Source: Roseovarius sp. Pro17 | GTDB taxonomy: Bacteria > Pseudomonadota > Alphaproteobacteria > Rhodobacterales > Rhodobacteraceae | Direction of reading: 5' to 3' | NCBI RefSeq assembly: GCF_035599575.1 | Contig: NZ_CP141179.1 | Coordinates: forward strand, 2,418,001-2,482,000 | Length of the DNA: 64,000 nt | Part shown: piece by piece, positions 1 to 7,942 of the stretch | Layout of the letters: every line of letters starts with the position of its first letter | How positions within the stretch are numbered: position 1 is the stretch's first letter | The notes under the pieces: model-generated | Database searches by the model: none | What the model saw: the letters and a program-made list of their open reading frames with translations, nothing else | Told to the model about the DNA's origin: nothing | Program-made: the position numbers and the translations under genes

Positions 1-320
1 AGCCGGGCGAAGATGGGGCATAGAATGAATAGAAACGCGATGCCGTCTATCGCGCCGCGCACCCGGCGCGGCATTTTTGACGACAGGAAATCAATGCGCA
101 CATGCGCGTCCTCGCGCAGCGCCTGCGCCGCGCCAAGGACGAACAGCACACCGGTGCTCATATAGGCGATATCGAACGCCCAGAGCGTTGGCGCGCCAAA
201 GGCATAGCGCGCCACCACTTCGTAGAGCATCGAGGCGATCAGGATCAGGACCATCGCCTGCGCGACATATCCCAGAGTGACTGAAATTCCATCGGCCACC
301 GCCAGCAGTGTCCGTTTCAT
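1..320 (-). CDS. TRAP transporter small permease, DctQ type (C-terminus outside window)
   Basis: About 106 codons are visible, starting at an ATG whose complement is at 318-320; the 3' end lies beyond base 1. The protein begins MKRTLLAVADGISVTLGY and shows a hydrophobic segment from about residue 17, then the WAFDIAYMSTGVLFVLGAAQ stretch typical of DctQ proteins, followed by the HVRIDF motif. DctQ is the four-helix small membrane subunit that pairs with the large DctM permease. It starts 16 bases after the stop of the binding-protein gene on the same strand, so the two are almost certainly co-transcribed, with the large permease expected outside the window. Confidence 0.88.
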   Translation of the reverse strand, partial: MKRTLLAVADGISVTLGYVAQAMVLILIASMLYEVVARYAFGAPTLWAFDIAYMSTGVLFVLGAAQALREDAHVRIDFLSSKMPRRVRGAIDGIAFLFILCPIFAR

Positions 321-336
321 GATCGCCCCCACGCGC

Positions 337-1398
337 TCAGTCGCCGTTGCGGATCAGGTATCCGCTTTGAGCGGCCCAGCGATCCTCGTAGGCGAGGTAT
401 TCGGCCAGCATCTCGGACATGCGCGCGCGTCCCTCACCCTTTTCGGCCTCGGCCTTCTTTTTTATCCAGTCGACGCCAGCGGCCTCAAGCTCGTCGGCAA
501 ATGCCGGGTCCAGCTCGATCACTTCGGCCTTGGAGGCGCGGAACGTCTCCATCGCCTTCATGTCCTTGTCGTAGAAGCTCATCAGCGATTGCAGCGTCGT
601 CAGCTCGGCGGCTGCCTCCAGCTTGGGCTTTAGCGCGTCGTCCAGCGCATCCCATGTCTCTTGCTTGACCACGACTTCCCAGAGGAACGTGGGCTGGTGC
701 ACGCCGGGGGTGATGATGTAGGGCGCGGCCTCGTGAAAGCCTTCGGGCAGGTTGGCCGAGGGGGTGGCCCACTCGATCGCGTCGACGCCCTTACGCTCCA
801 GCAAGGTATAGATCTCGCCGGGCGGGACGACCGTTGGAACGGCGCCGAAGTAATCCTTCATCACTTCCGCCCATGGGCCGGAGGTGCGATATTTCAGACC
901 CTTCAGGTCTTCGGCGGTGCGGATCGGCTTGTTGGCGTGGGCCATGATTTCGGATGCGCCGATGCCGACGACGAGGGATTTAAAGCCGTCCTCGCTGCGG
1001 ATTTCCTGAAGCAGCTCTTTGCCGCCGCCCTCATAGATCCAAGTGACATAGGCCTCGGGGCCCATGCCGCCCGGAAAGCCCGAGAATATGGCGTTGATCG
1101 GGTTCTGATTGACCAGATAGCTGGGCGTGGAATGGCCCGCCTCGGTGATGCCGTCGCGCACGCCGTCATAGACCTGCAAGGCCGGCACGAGGATGCCCGC
1201 GCCGAAGGGCTGAATTTCAACTGCGCCGTCGGTCAGCATCTCGGTGTTATCCGCGAAACGCTCGAGGAAGTTGACGTAAAAGGGCGAGCCTTCGGGCACG
1301 GATGTTGGCACGCGCCACGTCACGTCCTGCGCCATGGCGCTGGTCGCTGCCAGCGATAGCGCACCGGCGAAGGCCACGGATTTGATCGAAAGGGTCAT
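337..1398 (-). CDS. TRAP transporter periplasmic solute-binding protein, DctP/TakP-like
   Basis: A 353-residue protein with a clear Sec signal peptide (basic start, hydrophobic core, AMA-Q cleavage near residue 23). The body has DctP-family features: YRTSGPWAEVMKDYFGA around residues 170-186, then ERKGVDAIEWATPSANL and a PGVHQPTFLWEV segment, which resemble the 2-oxo-acid-binding TakP branch rather than the sialic-acid SiaP branch. The normal length supports the start. The downstream gene is the DctQ subunit. A 19-bp candidate operator lies about 80 bases upstream (1479-1497) and matches one before the DapA-family gene, so it is probably under the same regulator. The ligand is inferred to be a carboxylate or amino-acid-like compound feeding the neighbouring enzymes. 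Confidence 0.88.
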   Translation of the reverse strand: MTLSIKSVAFAGALSLAATSAMAQDVTWRVPTSVPEGSPFYVNFLERFADNTEMLTDGAVEIQPFGAGILVPALQVYDGVRDGITEAGHSTPSYLVNQNPINAIFSGFPGGMGPEAYVTWIYEGGGKELLQEIRSEDGFKSLVVGIGASEIMAHANKPIRTAEDLKGLKYRTSGPWAEVMKDYFGAVPTVVPPGEIYTLLERKGVDAIEWATPSANLPEGFHEAAPYIITPGVHQPTFLWEVVVKQETWDALDDALKPKLEAAAELTTLQSLMSFYDKDMKAMETFRASKAEVIELDPAFADELEAAGVDWIKKKAEAEKGEGRARMSEMLAEYLAYEDRWAAQSGYLIRNGD

Positions 1399-1478
1399 GT
1401 ATCACTCCTGCTGTTGGATCGCGCCGCGGTCAGGATCGCCGCAGCTTGGGAATGAGACTACAAGACAGATGATAATCG

Positions 1479-1497
1479 TGTCGACAAATAAAATACA
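1479..1497 (-). promoter_or_regulatory. Candidate GntR-family operator, copy 1
   Basis: Read on the minus strand, this is TGTATTTTATTTGTCGACA, with an 8-bp TGTCGACA palindrome at one end. It matches the site at 5401-5419 at 17 of 19 positions. It lies in the 236-base gap (1399-1634) between the binding-protein gene and the aldehyde dehydrogenase gene, about 80 bases upstream of the former. Assignment to the nearby GntR protein is inference from proximity and shared occurrence. Confidence 0.5.
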
Positions 1498-1634
1498 AAA
1501 ATGACCAGCTATGGAAATTGACGATATAAGCCGTTGTTATCACTAGCCTCTGACCAAGGGCGCGCCAACGGAAAACGGCGCGCATGGGGATGCGCGCCGC
1601 GTCTGCCGGGATAGAATCGGTGCCTGATGGGCGA

Positions 1635-3152
1635 TCAGCCCTCGGCGCTCTCGGGCAGCAATCCTGCTGGCATGTTCTGATAGCAAACCGGGCGCAGGAA
1701 GCGGCGGATCGACAAGGTGCCGACACTGGTCGCGCCAAAATTTGTGCTGGCCGGATATGGCCCGCCATGCACCATCGAATCGACCACCTCGACCCCGGTG
1801 GGAAAGCCGTTGACCAACAGGCGCCCGGCCTTGCGTTCCAGCACCGGGCGCAGGGCGCGCGCGGCGTCCATGTCGCCGTCATCCATGTGCAGCGTTACGG
1901 TCAACTGCCCCTCCAACCCGCGCGCGATTTGCAACGCCTCGTCCTGCGACGACGCCCGCACGACCAGTCCCAGAGGGCCAAAGACCTCGTGATGCAAATC
2001 CGGGTTAGCCAGAAACGCCTGCGCACTGGTCTGGTATAGCGCGGGCGCGGCGCTGCGGCCCTCGGCCTCGGCCACCTTGACCGGCTGCACATCCTGCGCG
2101 CCGGCGATGCGGGCACGACCGTCGCCATAGGCCTCGGCGATGCCGTCGGTCAGCATGACCTGTGGCGCGACGCCCTCCAGCGCTTCGGCGGCAGCAGCGA
2201 CAAAGCGGTCTGCTGCATCTCCATCATTGATCACAGCGATGCCGGGATTCGTGCAGAACTGCCCTGCCCCCATCACCAGAGATCCGGCCCAGCCTGCCCC
2301 CATTTCCTCGGCGCGCGCCTCGGCGGCCTGATCCAGCACGAACATCGGGTTGACCGACCCCAACTCACCAAAGAACGGGATCGGCTCGGGACGCTGCGCG
2401 CACAGATCAAACAGCGCACGACCGCCCGCGAGGCTACCGGTAAAGCCGACGGCCTTGATCAGCGGGTGCTGCACGATGGCCTGCCCAACCTTGCGATCAC
2501 CGCCTTGGATGAGGGAAAAAACGCCAGCCGGCATACCTGTGCGCTCGACCGCAGCCTTGATCGCTTCGGCGACGATTTCGCCCGTGCCGGGATGGGCGGA
2601 ATGGCCCTTGACCACCACCGGACAGCCGGCGGCCAGCGCGGCGGCCGTGTCACCGCCAGCTACCGAAAAGGCCAGCGGGAAGTTCGACGCGCCAAAGACG
2701 GCAACCGGGCCGATGGGGCGCTGCATCATCACCAGATCGGGACGCGGCGCGGGCGCGCGGTCCGGCATCGCGACATCATGGCGGCGGTCCAGATAAGCTC
2801 CCTCGCGGATATGGTTGGCAAAGAGGCGCATCTGGCCAGCGGTGCGGCCCCGCTCGCCCTCCAGCCGCCCCTCGGGTAGGCCGGTTTCCTGCGTGCCGAT
2901 CTCGGTAATCTGCGCACCGCGCGCTTCGATCTCTTCTGCGATAGCGTCAAGGAATTCGGCGCGGGCGGCGCGCGTCGTCGCGGCATAGGCGTCGAACGCA
3001 TCCTCGGCGGCCTTGGCCGCGCGGTCGACCAGATCGGGCGTGCCGACAGAATACTCATGTGCCGCGCCGTGGGCGGGTGACGATTTAAAGGTAGCGTCGC
3101 TTGCAACCCAGTCGCCTGCGATCAGGTGTTTTCCGTGAGGGGTGAAAGACAT
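1635..3152 (-). CDS. Aldehyde dehydrogenase, alpha-ketoglutarate-semialdehyde dehydrogenase type
   Basis: A 505-residue NAD(P)-dependent aldehyde dehydrogenase. The start is MSFTPHGKHLIAGDW, chosen because AAGGAG sits just before this ATG; an upstream in-frame extension looks non-coding. Visible ALDH landmarks are the FGASNFPLAFSVAGGDTAAA cofactor segment, VGFTGSLAGGR, the general base in PFFGELGSVNP and the nucleophile in GAGQFCTNPG. The GSLAGGR / FFGELGSVNP pattern matches the family that oxidises 2,5-dioxopentanoate to 2-oxoglutarate. The neighbouring DapA-family enzyme is of the type that makes that semialdehyde, which supports the call. It is divergent from the LDH2-family gene across a palindromic promoter region. 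A related semialdehyde substrate cannot be excluded. Confidence 0.85.
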   Translation of the reverse strand: MSFTPHGKHLIAGDWVASDATFKSSPAHGAAHEYSVGTPDLVDRAAKAAEDAFDAYAATTRAARAEFLDAIAEEIEARGAQITEIGTQETGLPEGRLEGERGRTAGQMRLFANHIREGAYLDRRHDVAMPDRAPAPRPDLVMMQRPIGPVAVFGASNFPLAFSVAGGDTAAALAAGCPVVVKGHSAHPGTGEIVAEAIKAAVERTGMPAGVFSLIQGGDRKVGQAIVQHPLIKAVGFTGSLAGGRALFDLCAQRPEPIPFFGELGSVNPMFVLDQAAEARAEEMGAGWAGSLVMGAGQFCTNPGIAVINDGDAADRFVAAAAEALEGVAPQVMLTDGIAEAYGDGRARIAGAQDVQPVKVAEAEGRSAAPALYQTSAQAFLANPDLHHEVFGPLGLVVRASSQDEALQIARGLEGQLTVTLHMDDGDMDAARALRPVLERKAGRLLVNGFPTGVEVVDSMVHGGPYPASTNFGATSVGTLSIRRFLRPVCYQNMPAGLLPESAEG

Positions 3153-3213
3153 ATCATACTCCTTGAATCCGAATGGCAGGGCAGGCGGTGGCCCCCTTGC
3201 TTTGATATCTATA

Positions 3214-3232
3214 TGCATACAGTGTGTATGCA
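3214..3232. promoter_or_regulatory. Perfect palindrome in divergent promoter region
   Basis: TGCATACA-GTG-TGTATGCA is a perfect inverted repeat with 8-bp arms and a 3-bp centre. It lies between the divergent aldehyde dehydrogenase (start 3152) and LDH2-family reductase (start 3266). Such ATAC/GTAT-rich palindromes are typical of GntR/FadR-family operators, and a GntR gene lies 2.2 kb away. It differs in sequence from the 1479 and 5401 sites, so it may serve another regulator. Confidence 0.55.
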
Positions 3233-3265
3233 AGAAAACAACCATCGCAGTGAATGAGGCCCTCC

Positions 3266-4297
3266 ATGACCGACACCATCCTGACATTTGCAGAGCTGAG
3301 CGCGCGTGTTTCGCAGATTTTCCAGAACGCGGGCCTTGTGCCGCAACAGGCGGACGCCGTGGCGCGCACTATCGCGGCGGGTGAGCGGGACGCGTGCAAA
3401 TCGCATGGCATCTATCGCATCGACGGCTGCCTGCGCACAATGAAGGCGGGCATGGTCACGCTGGACGCGGTGCCTGAGCTGGCGCCCGAGGACGGGGCAA
3501 TTGTGCGCGTCGCGGCAAACGGCGGGTTTTCCAATGCCGCGTTCGAGTTGGGCGCGCCGGTGCTGGCCGAGCGCGCGAAACAGCTGGGCCTCGCCGCGCT
3601 GGTCATCAACGACTGCACGCATTTCGCCGCCCTCTGGCCCGAAATCGAGGCGATCACCGGGCACGGCCTTGCCGCGATGGCGATGTGCCCCAGCTACTCC
3701 AGCGTGGCGCCCTCGGGCGGGCATGAGCCGCTGATGGGCACCAACCCGTTCGCCTTCGGTTGGCCGCGCGAGCAGACCGACCCTTATGTGTTCGACTTTG
3801 CCACCAGCGTCGCCGCGCGCGGCGAGATTGAGCTGCACCGGCGCGCCGGCACCCCCCTGCCCGAAGGCTGGGCCGTTGATTCCAGCGGCGCGCCCACAAC
3901 CGATGCAGCAGCGGCGCTGGACGGCGCGATGCTGCCTTTTGGCGGGCACAAGGGATCGGCGATCGCGACGATGATTGAATTGCTGGCAGGTGTGATGATC
4001 GGCGATCTGACCAGCCGCGATGCGCTGGACCGGCTCGGCAGCTTTGCCTTGCTGCCCGGTCATGGCGAGTTGATCCTCGCGTTCGATCCCACACGCTTTG
4101 CCGCCGGGCGCGACGGCGATCCGATGGCGCGGGCCGAAACGCTGTTCGAGGCCATCCTCGGCCAAGGCGCGCGCCTGCCCTCACAGCGGCGCTTTGCTGC
4201 GCGCAAGGCGGCGATGGCGGACGGCATCACGCTGAGCGGCGAGGAAATGGCACGGCTTGATCAATTGCAACAGCATGGTCTGGACGCCGTCGAGTAA
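3266..4297 (+). CDS. LDH2 family oxidoreductase (possible delta1-pyrroline-2-carboxylate / delta1-piperideine-2-carboxylate reductase)
   Basis: A 343-residue member of the malate/L-lactate dehydrogenase (Ldh_2) family, which uses NAD(P)H and is unrelated to Rossmann-fold LDH. The signature AGERDACKSHGIYRIDGCL near residues 38-56 carries the conserved Ser-His pair, and MGTNPFAFGWP plus the FDFATSVAARGEIELH segment follow. The C-terminal LPFGGHKGSAIATMIE block is also family-typical. The ATG at 3266 is preferred over 3254 because a GAGG sits seven bases upstream. The CKSHGIYR variant resembles cyclic-imine reductases of the proline and lysine pathways, which would suit a hydroxyproline-type cluster. 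A 2-keto-acid or ureidoglycolate-type dehydrogenase remains possible. Confidence 0.75.
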   Translation: MTDTILTFAELSARVSQIFQNAGLVPQQADAVARTIAAGERDACKSHGIYRIDGCLRTMKAGMVTLDAVPELAPEDGAIVRVAANGGFSNAAFELGAPVLAERAKQLGLAALVINDCTHFAALWPEIEAITGHGLAAMAMCPSYSSVAPSGGHEPLMGTNPFAFGWPREQTDPYVFDFATSVAARGEIELHRRAGTPLPEGWAVDSSGAPTTDAAAALDGAMLPFGGHKGSAIATMIELLAGVMIGDLTSRDALDRLGSFALLPGHGELILAFDPTRFAAGRDGDPMARAETLFEAILGQGARLPSQRRFAARKAAMADGITLSGEEMARLDQLQQHGLDAVE

Positions 4298-4304
4298 AAC
4301 GCAA

Positions 4305-4334
4305 CACGGCCCTCCCGTCGCCGGAAGGGCCGTG
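4305..4334. terminator. Bidirectional terminator hairpin between convergent genes
   Basis: CACGGCCCT at 4305-4313 pairs with AGGGCCGTG at 4326-4334. It lies in the 58-base gap between the ends of the LDH2-family gene and the convergent DapA-family gene. The downstream T-run is weak, so strength is uncertain. Confidence 0.65.
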
Positions 4335-4355
4335 ACACTTTAACTGCGGGCCGGA

Positions 4356-5318
4356 TTAGGCGGCGTATTTGCTGACGGCACCGGGCTGACGGCTCCACTC
4401 GGAATACCATGTGCGGAACAGCTTGAGCTGCGCCTCGGCATAGCCGCGCTGGCTGTCGCTGAGCGCGTCGTCTGAGTTAAAGTGCAGCGTGTATTCTTTG
4501 TCGCCGTTCAGGACCATCATATGCTTGTAATAGAGCACCAGATCAGGGCCTTCGTCAAAGGACGATAGGACCGCCAATGCGGCGTCCAGTTCCTGCGCGC
4601 GCTGGCGTGCGTCAATGTCGCCCGTTGCAGCGGCCTCGCTGAGAGCGACGAGGTGCAGAACCTCCTTTGGCAGCACGTTACCGATGCCGGTAATCGCGCC
4701 CGCCGCGCCGCAATTGACGAAACCGTGGAAAACGGTCGTGTCGACACCGATCATCAGCAGGATGTCGTCATCCCCGCTGGTGATGCTCTCGGCGGCATAG
4801 GTCAGATCGGCGGCGCCGCCGAATTCCTTGAACCCGACGAGGTTCTTGTGCTCGGCGCGCAGCGCAAAGAACAGATCGGCGCGGGTGGCGAAACCGTAAT
4901 AGGGGCTGTTGTAGATGACCGCAGGCAGGTTAGGCGCGGCGGCGAGGATCGCCTTGAAGTGGTTGCGCTGCGCGGTTGGCGAGTTGCCGCGTGACAGAAC
5001 GCGCGGGATGACCATCAGGCCGTGCGCGCCGACCTTTTGCGCATGCGCTGCATGTTCCACCGCCTTGGCCGTGTTGACGGCGCCGGTGCCGACGATAACA
5101 GGCACGCCCGCCTCGACCAGACGCTGCACGCCCTCCATGCGCTGCTCATCCGTCAGCAGGGGCCAATCGCCCATCGAGCCGCAATAGACGACAGCGCGCA
5201 TTCCCAGATCAATAAGCTCGCGTCCCTTGCGCACCAGCGCATCGAAATCCGGGCTGCGGTCGGCCTTGCAAGGCGTCATCAGGGCGGGAATGGTGCCCGA
5301 GAAAATGCTGGCGGTCAT
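4356..5318 (-). CDS. DapA-family lyase/dehydratase (delta1-pyrroline-4-hydroxy-2-carboxylate deaminase or keto-deoxyglucarate dehydratase type)
   Basis: A 320-residue (beta/alpha)8 class I aldolase-family protein. The ATG at 5318 is chosen because AAGGAG precedes it. The family hallmarks are the GSMGDWPLLT loop near residues 49-58 (equivalent of the GTTGE motif), the catalytic Tyr in VIYNSPYYG and the Schiff-base Lys in LVGFKEFGG. The protein has about 20 residues beyond the usual C-terminus. DapA-family enzymes paired with an alpha-ketoglutarate-semialdehyde dehydrogenase act either in 4-hydroxyproline degradation (imine deaminase) or in glucarate/galactarate degradation. The LDH2-family neighbour leans to the former, but no epimerase or D-amino-acid oxidase is present in the window to settle it. 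Confidence 0.78.
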   Translation of the reverse strand: MTASIFSGTIPALMTPCKADRSPDFDALVRKGRELIDLGMRAVVYCGSMGDWPLLTDEQRMEGVQRLVEAGVPVIVGTGAVNTAKAVEHAAHAQKVGAHGLMVIPRVLSRGNSPTAQRNHFKAILAAAPNLPAVIYNSPYYGFATRADLFFALRAEHKNLVGFKEFGGAADLTYAAESITSGDDDILLMIGVDTTVFHGFVNCGAAGAITGIGNVLPKEVLHLVALSEAAATGDIDARQRAQELDAALAVLSSFDEGPDLVLYYKHMMVLNGDKEYTLHFNSDDALSDSQRGYAEAQLKLFRTWYSEWSRQPGAVSKYAA

Positions 5319-5400
5319 GGTGGTCTCCTTCTGGGTCTGGATCAGGCTGAGCCGCGGACTGACTGCGCGCGGGATGTGGAATCGACCCAAAGATACCACT

Positions 5401-5419
5401 TGTATATTTTTTGTCGACA
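5401..5419 (+). promoter_or_regulatory. Candidate GntR-family operator, copy 2
   Basis: TGTATATTTTTTGTCGACA matches the complement of the 1479-1497 site at 17 of 19 positions, including the whole TGTCGACA palindrome. It lies between the GntR gene and the DapA-family gene, 83 bases upstream of the latter's start. Repression or activation by the adjacent GntR protein is inferred. Confidence 0.55.
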
Positions 5420-5467
5420 CAAATTATGGCGCGCAATCAGGCTACGCGGTCACAGCCCGTTCTCATC

Positions 5468-6172
5468 TCACAGAGTGATATTCTGCCGCCGGTCCATTGC
5501 GATCATTTTTCGGATCTGCGCGGTGATCTGGTCGGCATGGCCCTTGGCCAGACGGTCGCAGGCTTCAATGTCGCCCGCCTCGATCGCCGTGATGATTTCC
5601 TCATGCTCGGTCACGTAGCGTTCGGGTAACTGGTCATCGAAGGAAGAATAGTAGAGACGCAACAACCGCCGCCCTTCGTCCAACAGGCGCAGAAACAGAC
5701 TCTCGTAATAGGGGTTGCGCCCGGCAGCGGCGATGGCCGCGTGGAATTCGCGATTGGTGCCGATCATCGCCAGCGCATCTTGCGCCGCGACGGCCTGCGC
5801 GAATTCGTCCTGCCGCGCGCGGATCGTCACGAGGTCCGCGTCTGTGTGATGCTCCGCCGCAAGGCGCGTCGTGACGCGGTACATCAGCGTGATTGCGTCA
5901 AAGAACGTATGCAGGTTCAGAAAGTCGATATTGGCCACCACCGTCGAGCGGTTCGGCAATGTCGTCACCAGACCCTCGGCAGCCAACCGCACCAGTGCCT
6001 CGCGAATGGGCGTGCGCGACATCGACAGCCTCTCGGACAACTGCACCTCGTCGATGGGGCTGCCGGGGGCGAGCGTCAGGTTGAGGATCTCATCGCGCAG
6101 CACGCCATAGATGAACTGAACGCCTGACCCCCGCTTGCGCTCGGTCGGTTTGCGGGATGGAATGCCGGCCAT
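5468..6172 (-). CDS. GntR family transcriptional regulator, FadR/FCD subfamily
   Basis: A 234-residue regulator. The N-terminal winged helix-turn-helix (about residues 20-85) contains the GntR signature: VLRDEILNLTLAPGSPIDEV, then LSERLSMSRTPIREALVRLA. The C-terminal FCD ligand domain follows, with a helical region and the metal-ligand-like HAAIAAAGRN and HEEIITAIEAGD motifs. These proteins bind a metabolite and control neighbouring catabolic and transport genes. It lies directly upstream of the DapA-family gene on the same strand and is divergent from the second TRAP operon, so both directions may be controlled. The two TGTCGACA-containing sites are the best operator candidates. Confidence 0.9.
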   Translation of the reverse strand: MAGIPSRKPTERKRGSGVQFIYGVLRDEILNLTLAPGSPIDEVQLSERLSMSRTPIREALVRLAAEGLVTTLPNRSTVVANIDFLNLHTFFDAITLMYRVTTRLAAEHHTDADLVTIRARQDEFAQAVAAQDALAMIGTNREFHAAIAAAGRNPYYESLFLRLLDEGRRLLRLYYSSFDDQLPERYVTEHEEIITAIEAGDIEACDRLAKGHADQITAQIRKMIAMDRRQNITL

Positions 6173-6443
6173 GACGCCTCCTGTTGTCCACTCGGCAAAT
6201 TACAGGCCACGGCCCCGCGTTCAAGCGTTAAGCGCATGGCAGGGCATCATCGGCCGTCGTCACCAAAAAATTCGCCCCTGTTCACGCAATGTCGCGTTGC
6301 CCGAAACCGCCTGTTGCGTTGATTGCAGTCACGTCGCGCACCTCCTTGGCATGGCTCTAAAATATCGGCTTGGCCATCCCCTTGCATCCGACCTGCCGTT
6401 GGCGCCATATGCCCCCGTCACACGCTCAATTGGGAGGATTACG

Positions 6444-7427
6444 ATGAAAACCCTTATCAAAGCCGCCGCTCTGGCGATGACGGCCCTCGCGGTCGCCCTG
6501 CCCGCCACGGCCGAAATTGAACCGGTCACGCTGCGCCTCGCGCATGTCGTGAATGAGCAGGACGGTTTCCACGCCGCCGCCCTCAAGTTCAAGGAACTGG
6601 TCGCCGAACGCTCAAACGGCGCGATCCAAATCGAGGTGTTTCCCAACGCCACCCTGGGCGACGAGCGCACTTTGCTGGAGGGGATGCAGATCGGCACCGT
6701 CGACATGGGTGTGATCACCAATGGCCCCGTTTCAAACTTTCTCGAAGACATGGCCGTGTTCGAACTGCCTTTCCTTTTTCCGTCATCTGAGGCGGCCTAC
6801 AAGGTGCTGGACGGCGAGATCGGGCAGGAACTGCTGGATCGCTTGTCGGAGGTCAATCTAAAGGGTCTGGCCTATGCCGAGCGCGGCTTTCGCAACCTGA
6901 CCAACTCCGAGCGCGCGGTGAACACGCCCGCCGACATGGCCGGAATGCGCATCCGCGTGATGGAAAACCCCGTCTACATCGACACCTTCCGCGAACTGGG
7001 CGCCGACGCCATCCCTATGGCCTGGACCGAGGCGCTGACAGCGATGCAGCAGGGCACAATCGACGGGCAGGAAAACCCGGTGAACGTCGTCCATTCCTTC
7101 AAGCTGAACGAGACGCAAACCAATATGACCATGACGCGCCACGCCTATGCGCCGGCGATCTTTGTCATGGGTCTGCCCGTCTGGGACAAGCTGAGCGAAG
7201 AGGCGCAGACGATCATCGACGACGCCGCACAGGAGGCCGCCGAATACGAGCGCGCGCTGAACGCCAGCCAGCAGGAAGAGCAACTGCAAGAGCTGCGCGA
7301 TGCCGGCATGATAATCAACGACAGCGCAGATCTGACCGTCTTTGCCGAAGCGGTAAAGCCGGTCTATGAAAAGTACGGCAAGAAGTTCGGCGACTACCTG
7401 CCGCGTATCCAAGACGCGCTGAAGTAA
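6444..7427 (+). CDS. TRAP transporter periplasmic solute-binding protein, DctP family
   Basis: A 327-residue precursor beginning MKTLIKAAALAMTALAVALP with a signal peptide cleaved after PATA. The ATG at 6444 follows a GGGAGG site; longer in-frame extension has no signal. DctP landmarks are the NATLGDERTLLEGMQIGTVD block, the ligand-carboxylate-binding arginine in MRIRVMENPVYID, and AMQQGTIDGQENPV. This is the classical DctP/SiaP branch, distinct from the TakP-like protein at 337-1398. It is the first gene of a complete dctPQM operon, with the DctQ start one base after its stop. The 271-base gap to the divergent GntR gene holds the promoter; no TGTCGACA site was seen there. Confidence 0.92.
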   Translation: MKTLIKAAALAMTALAVALPATAEIEPVTLRLAHVVNEQDGFHAAALKFKELVAERSNGAIQIEVFPNATLGDERTLLEGMQIGTVDMGVITNGPVSNFLEDMAVFELPFLFPSSEAAYKVLDGEIGQELLDRLSEVNLKGLAYAERGFRNLTNSERAVNTPADMAGMRIRVMENPVYIDTFRELGADAIPMAWTEALTAMQQGTIDGQENPVNVVHSFKLNETQTNMTMTRHAYAPAIFVMGLPVWDKLSEEAQTIIDDAAQEAAEYERALNASQQEEQLQELRDAGMIINDSADLTVFAEAVKPVYEKYGKKFGDYLPRIQDALK

Positions 7428-7428
7428 G

Positions 7429-7941
7429 ATGCTGGCGGGCCTTGAGCGGATCGACCGAATTCTGGGCGATGTCCTGAGGCCCGTCGTCTTTGCCGGGATG
7501 GCGGGGCTGACCTGCGTCATTACGCTGCAAATCGTCTCGCGCGTGTTCTTCACCTCGGTATCGTGGACCGAAGAAGTCGCGCGTTTCCTGCTGATCTGGA
7601 TCACCTTTCTGGGCGCCGCGCTGGCGTGGCAGCAGGGGCGGCATCTGGCGGTTGCGCTGCTGCGCGACAGCCTGCCGATTGGCCCGCGCCGTATTGTTAC
7701 CGGCGCCGCGATCCTCGTCAGCATCGCGTTCATGGTCGCGCTAACGATCATCGGCATCCGTTACATGAACGTGCAGAGCTTTCAGAAATCGCCGTCGCTG
7801 CGTGTCTCGATGAGCTATGTCTATGCCGTCATGCCCCTCGCCGCAGGGCTGATGGCCGCGCTGTCGGCCATCGACCTCGTCCGCCTGATCGCGGGCCGCG
7901 CCCCGCGCGATGTGGCGCGCGACCTGCCAGAGGTGGACTGA
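7429..7941 (+). CDS. TRAP transporter small permease, DctQ family
   Basis: A 170-residue four-helix membrane protein. Hydrophobic segments lie near residues 17-37, 50-67, 88-108 and 130-150, and the conserved SWTEEVARFLLIWITFLGAA motif with WQQGRHLAV marks DctQ. It starts one base after the binding-protein stop and ends one base before the DctM start, so it is translationally coupled to both. It forms the membrane complex with the DctM protein and probably serves as its scaffold. Confidence 0.93.
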   Translation: MLAGLERIDRILGDVLRPVVFAGMAGLTCVITLQIVSRVFFTSVSWTEEVARFLLIWITFLGAALAWQQGRHLAVALLRDSLPIGPRRIVTGAAILVSIAFMVALTIIGIRYMNVQSFQKSPSLRVSMSYVYAVMPLAAGLMAALSAIDLVRLIAGRAPRDVARDLPEVD

Positions 7942-7942
7942 C

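Noticed and set aside
661..1359. 232-codon plus-strand ORF over the first binding-protein gene
   Set aside because: It is the antisense shadow of the DctP/TakP-like gene; it lacks a ribosome site and family motifs, and high GC makes such frames common.
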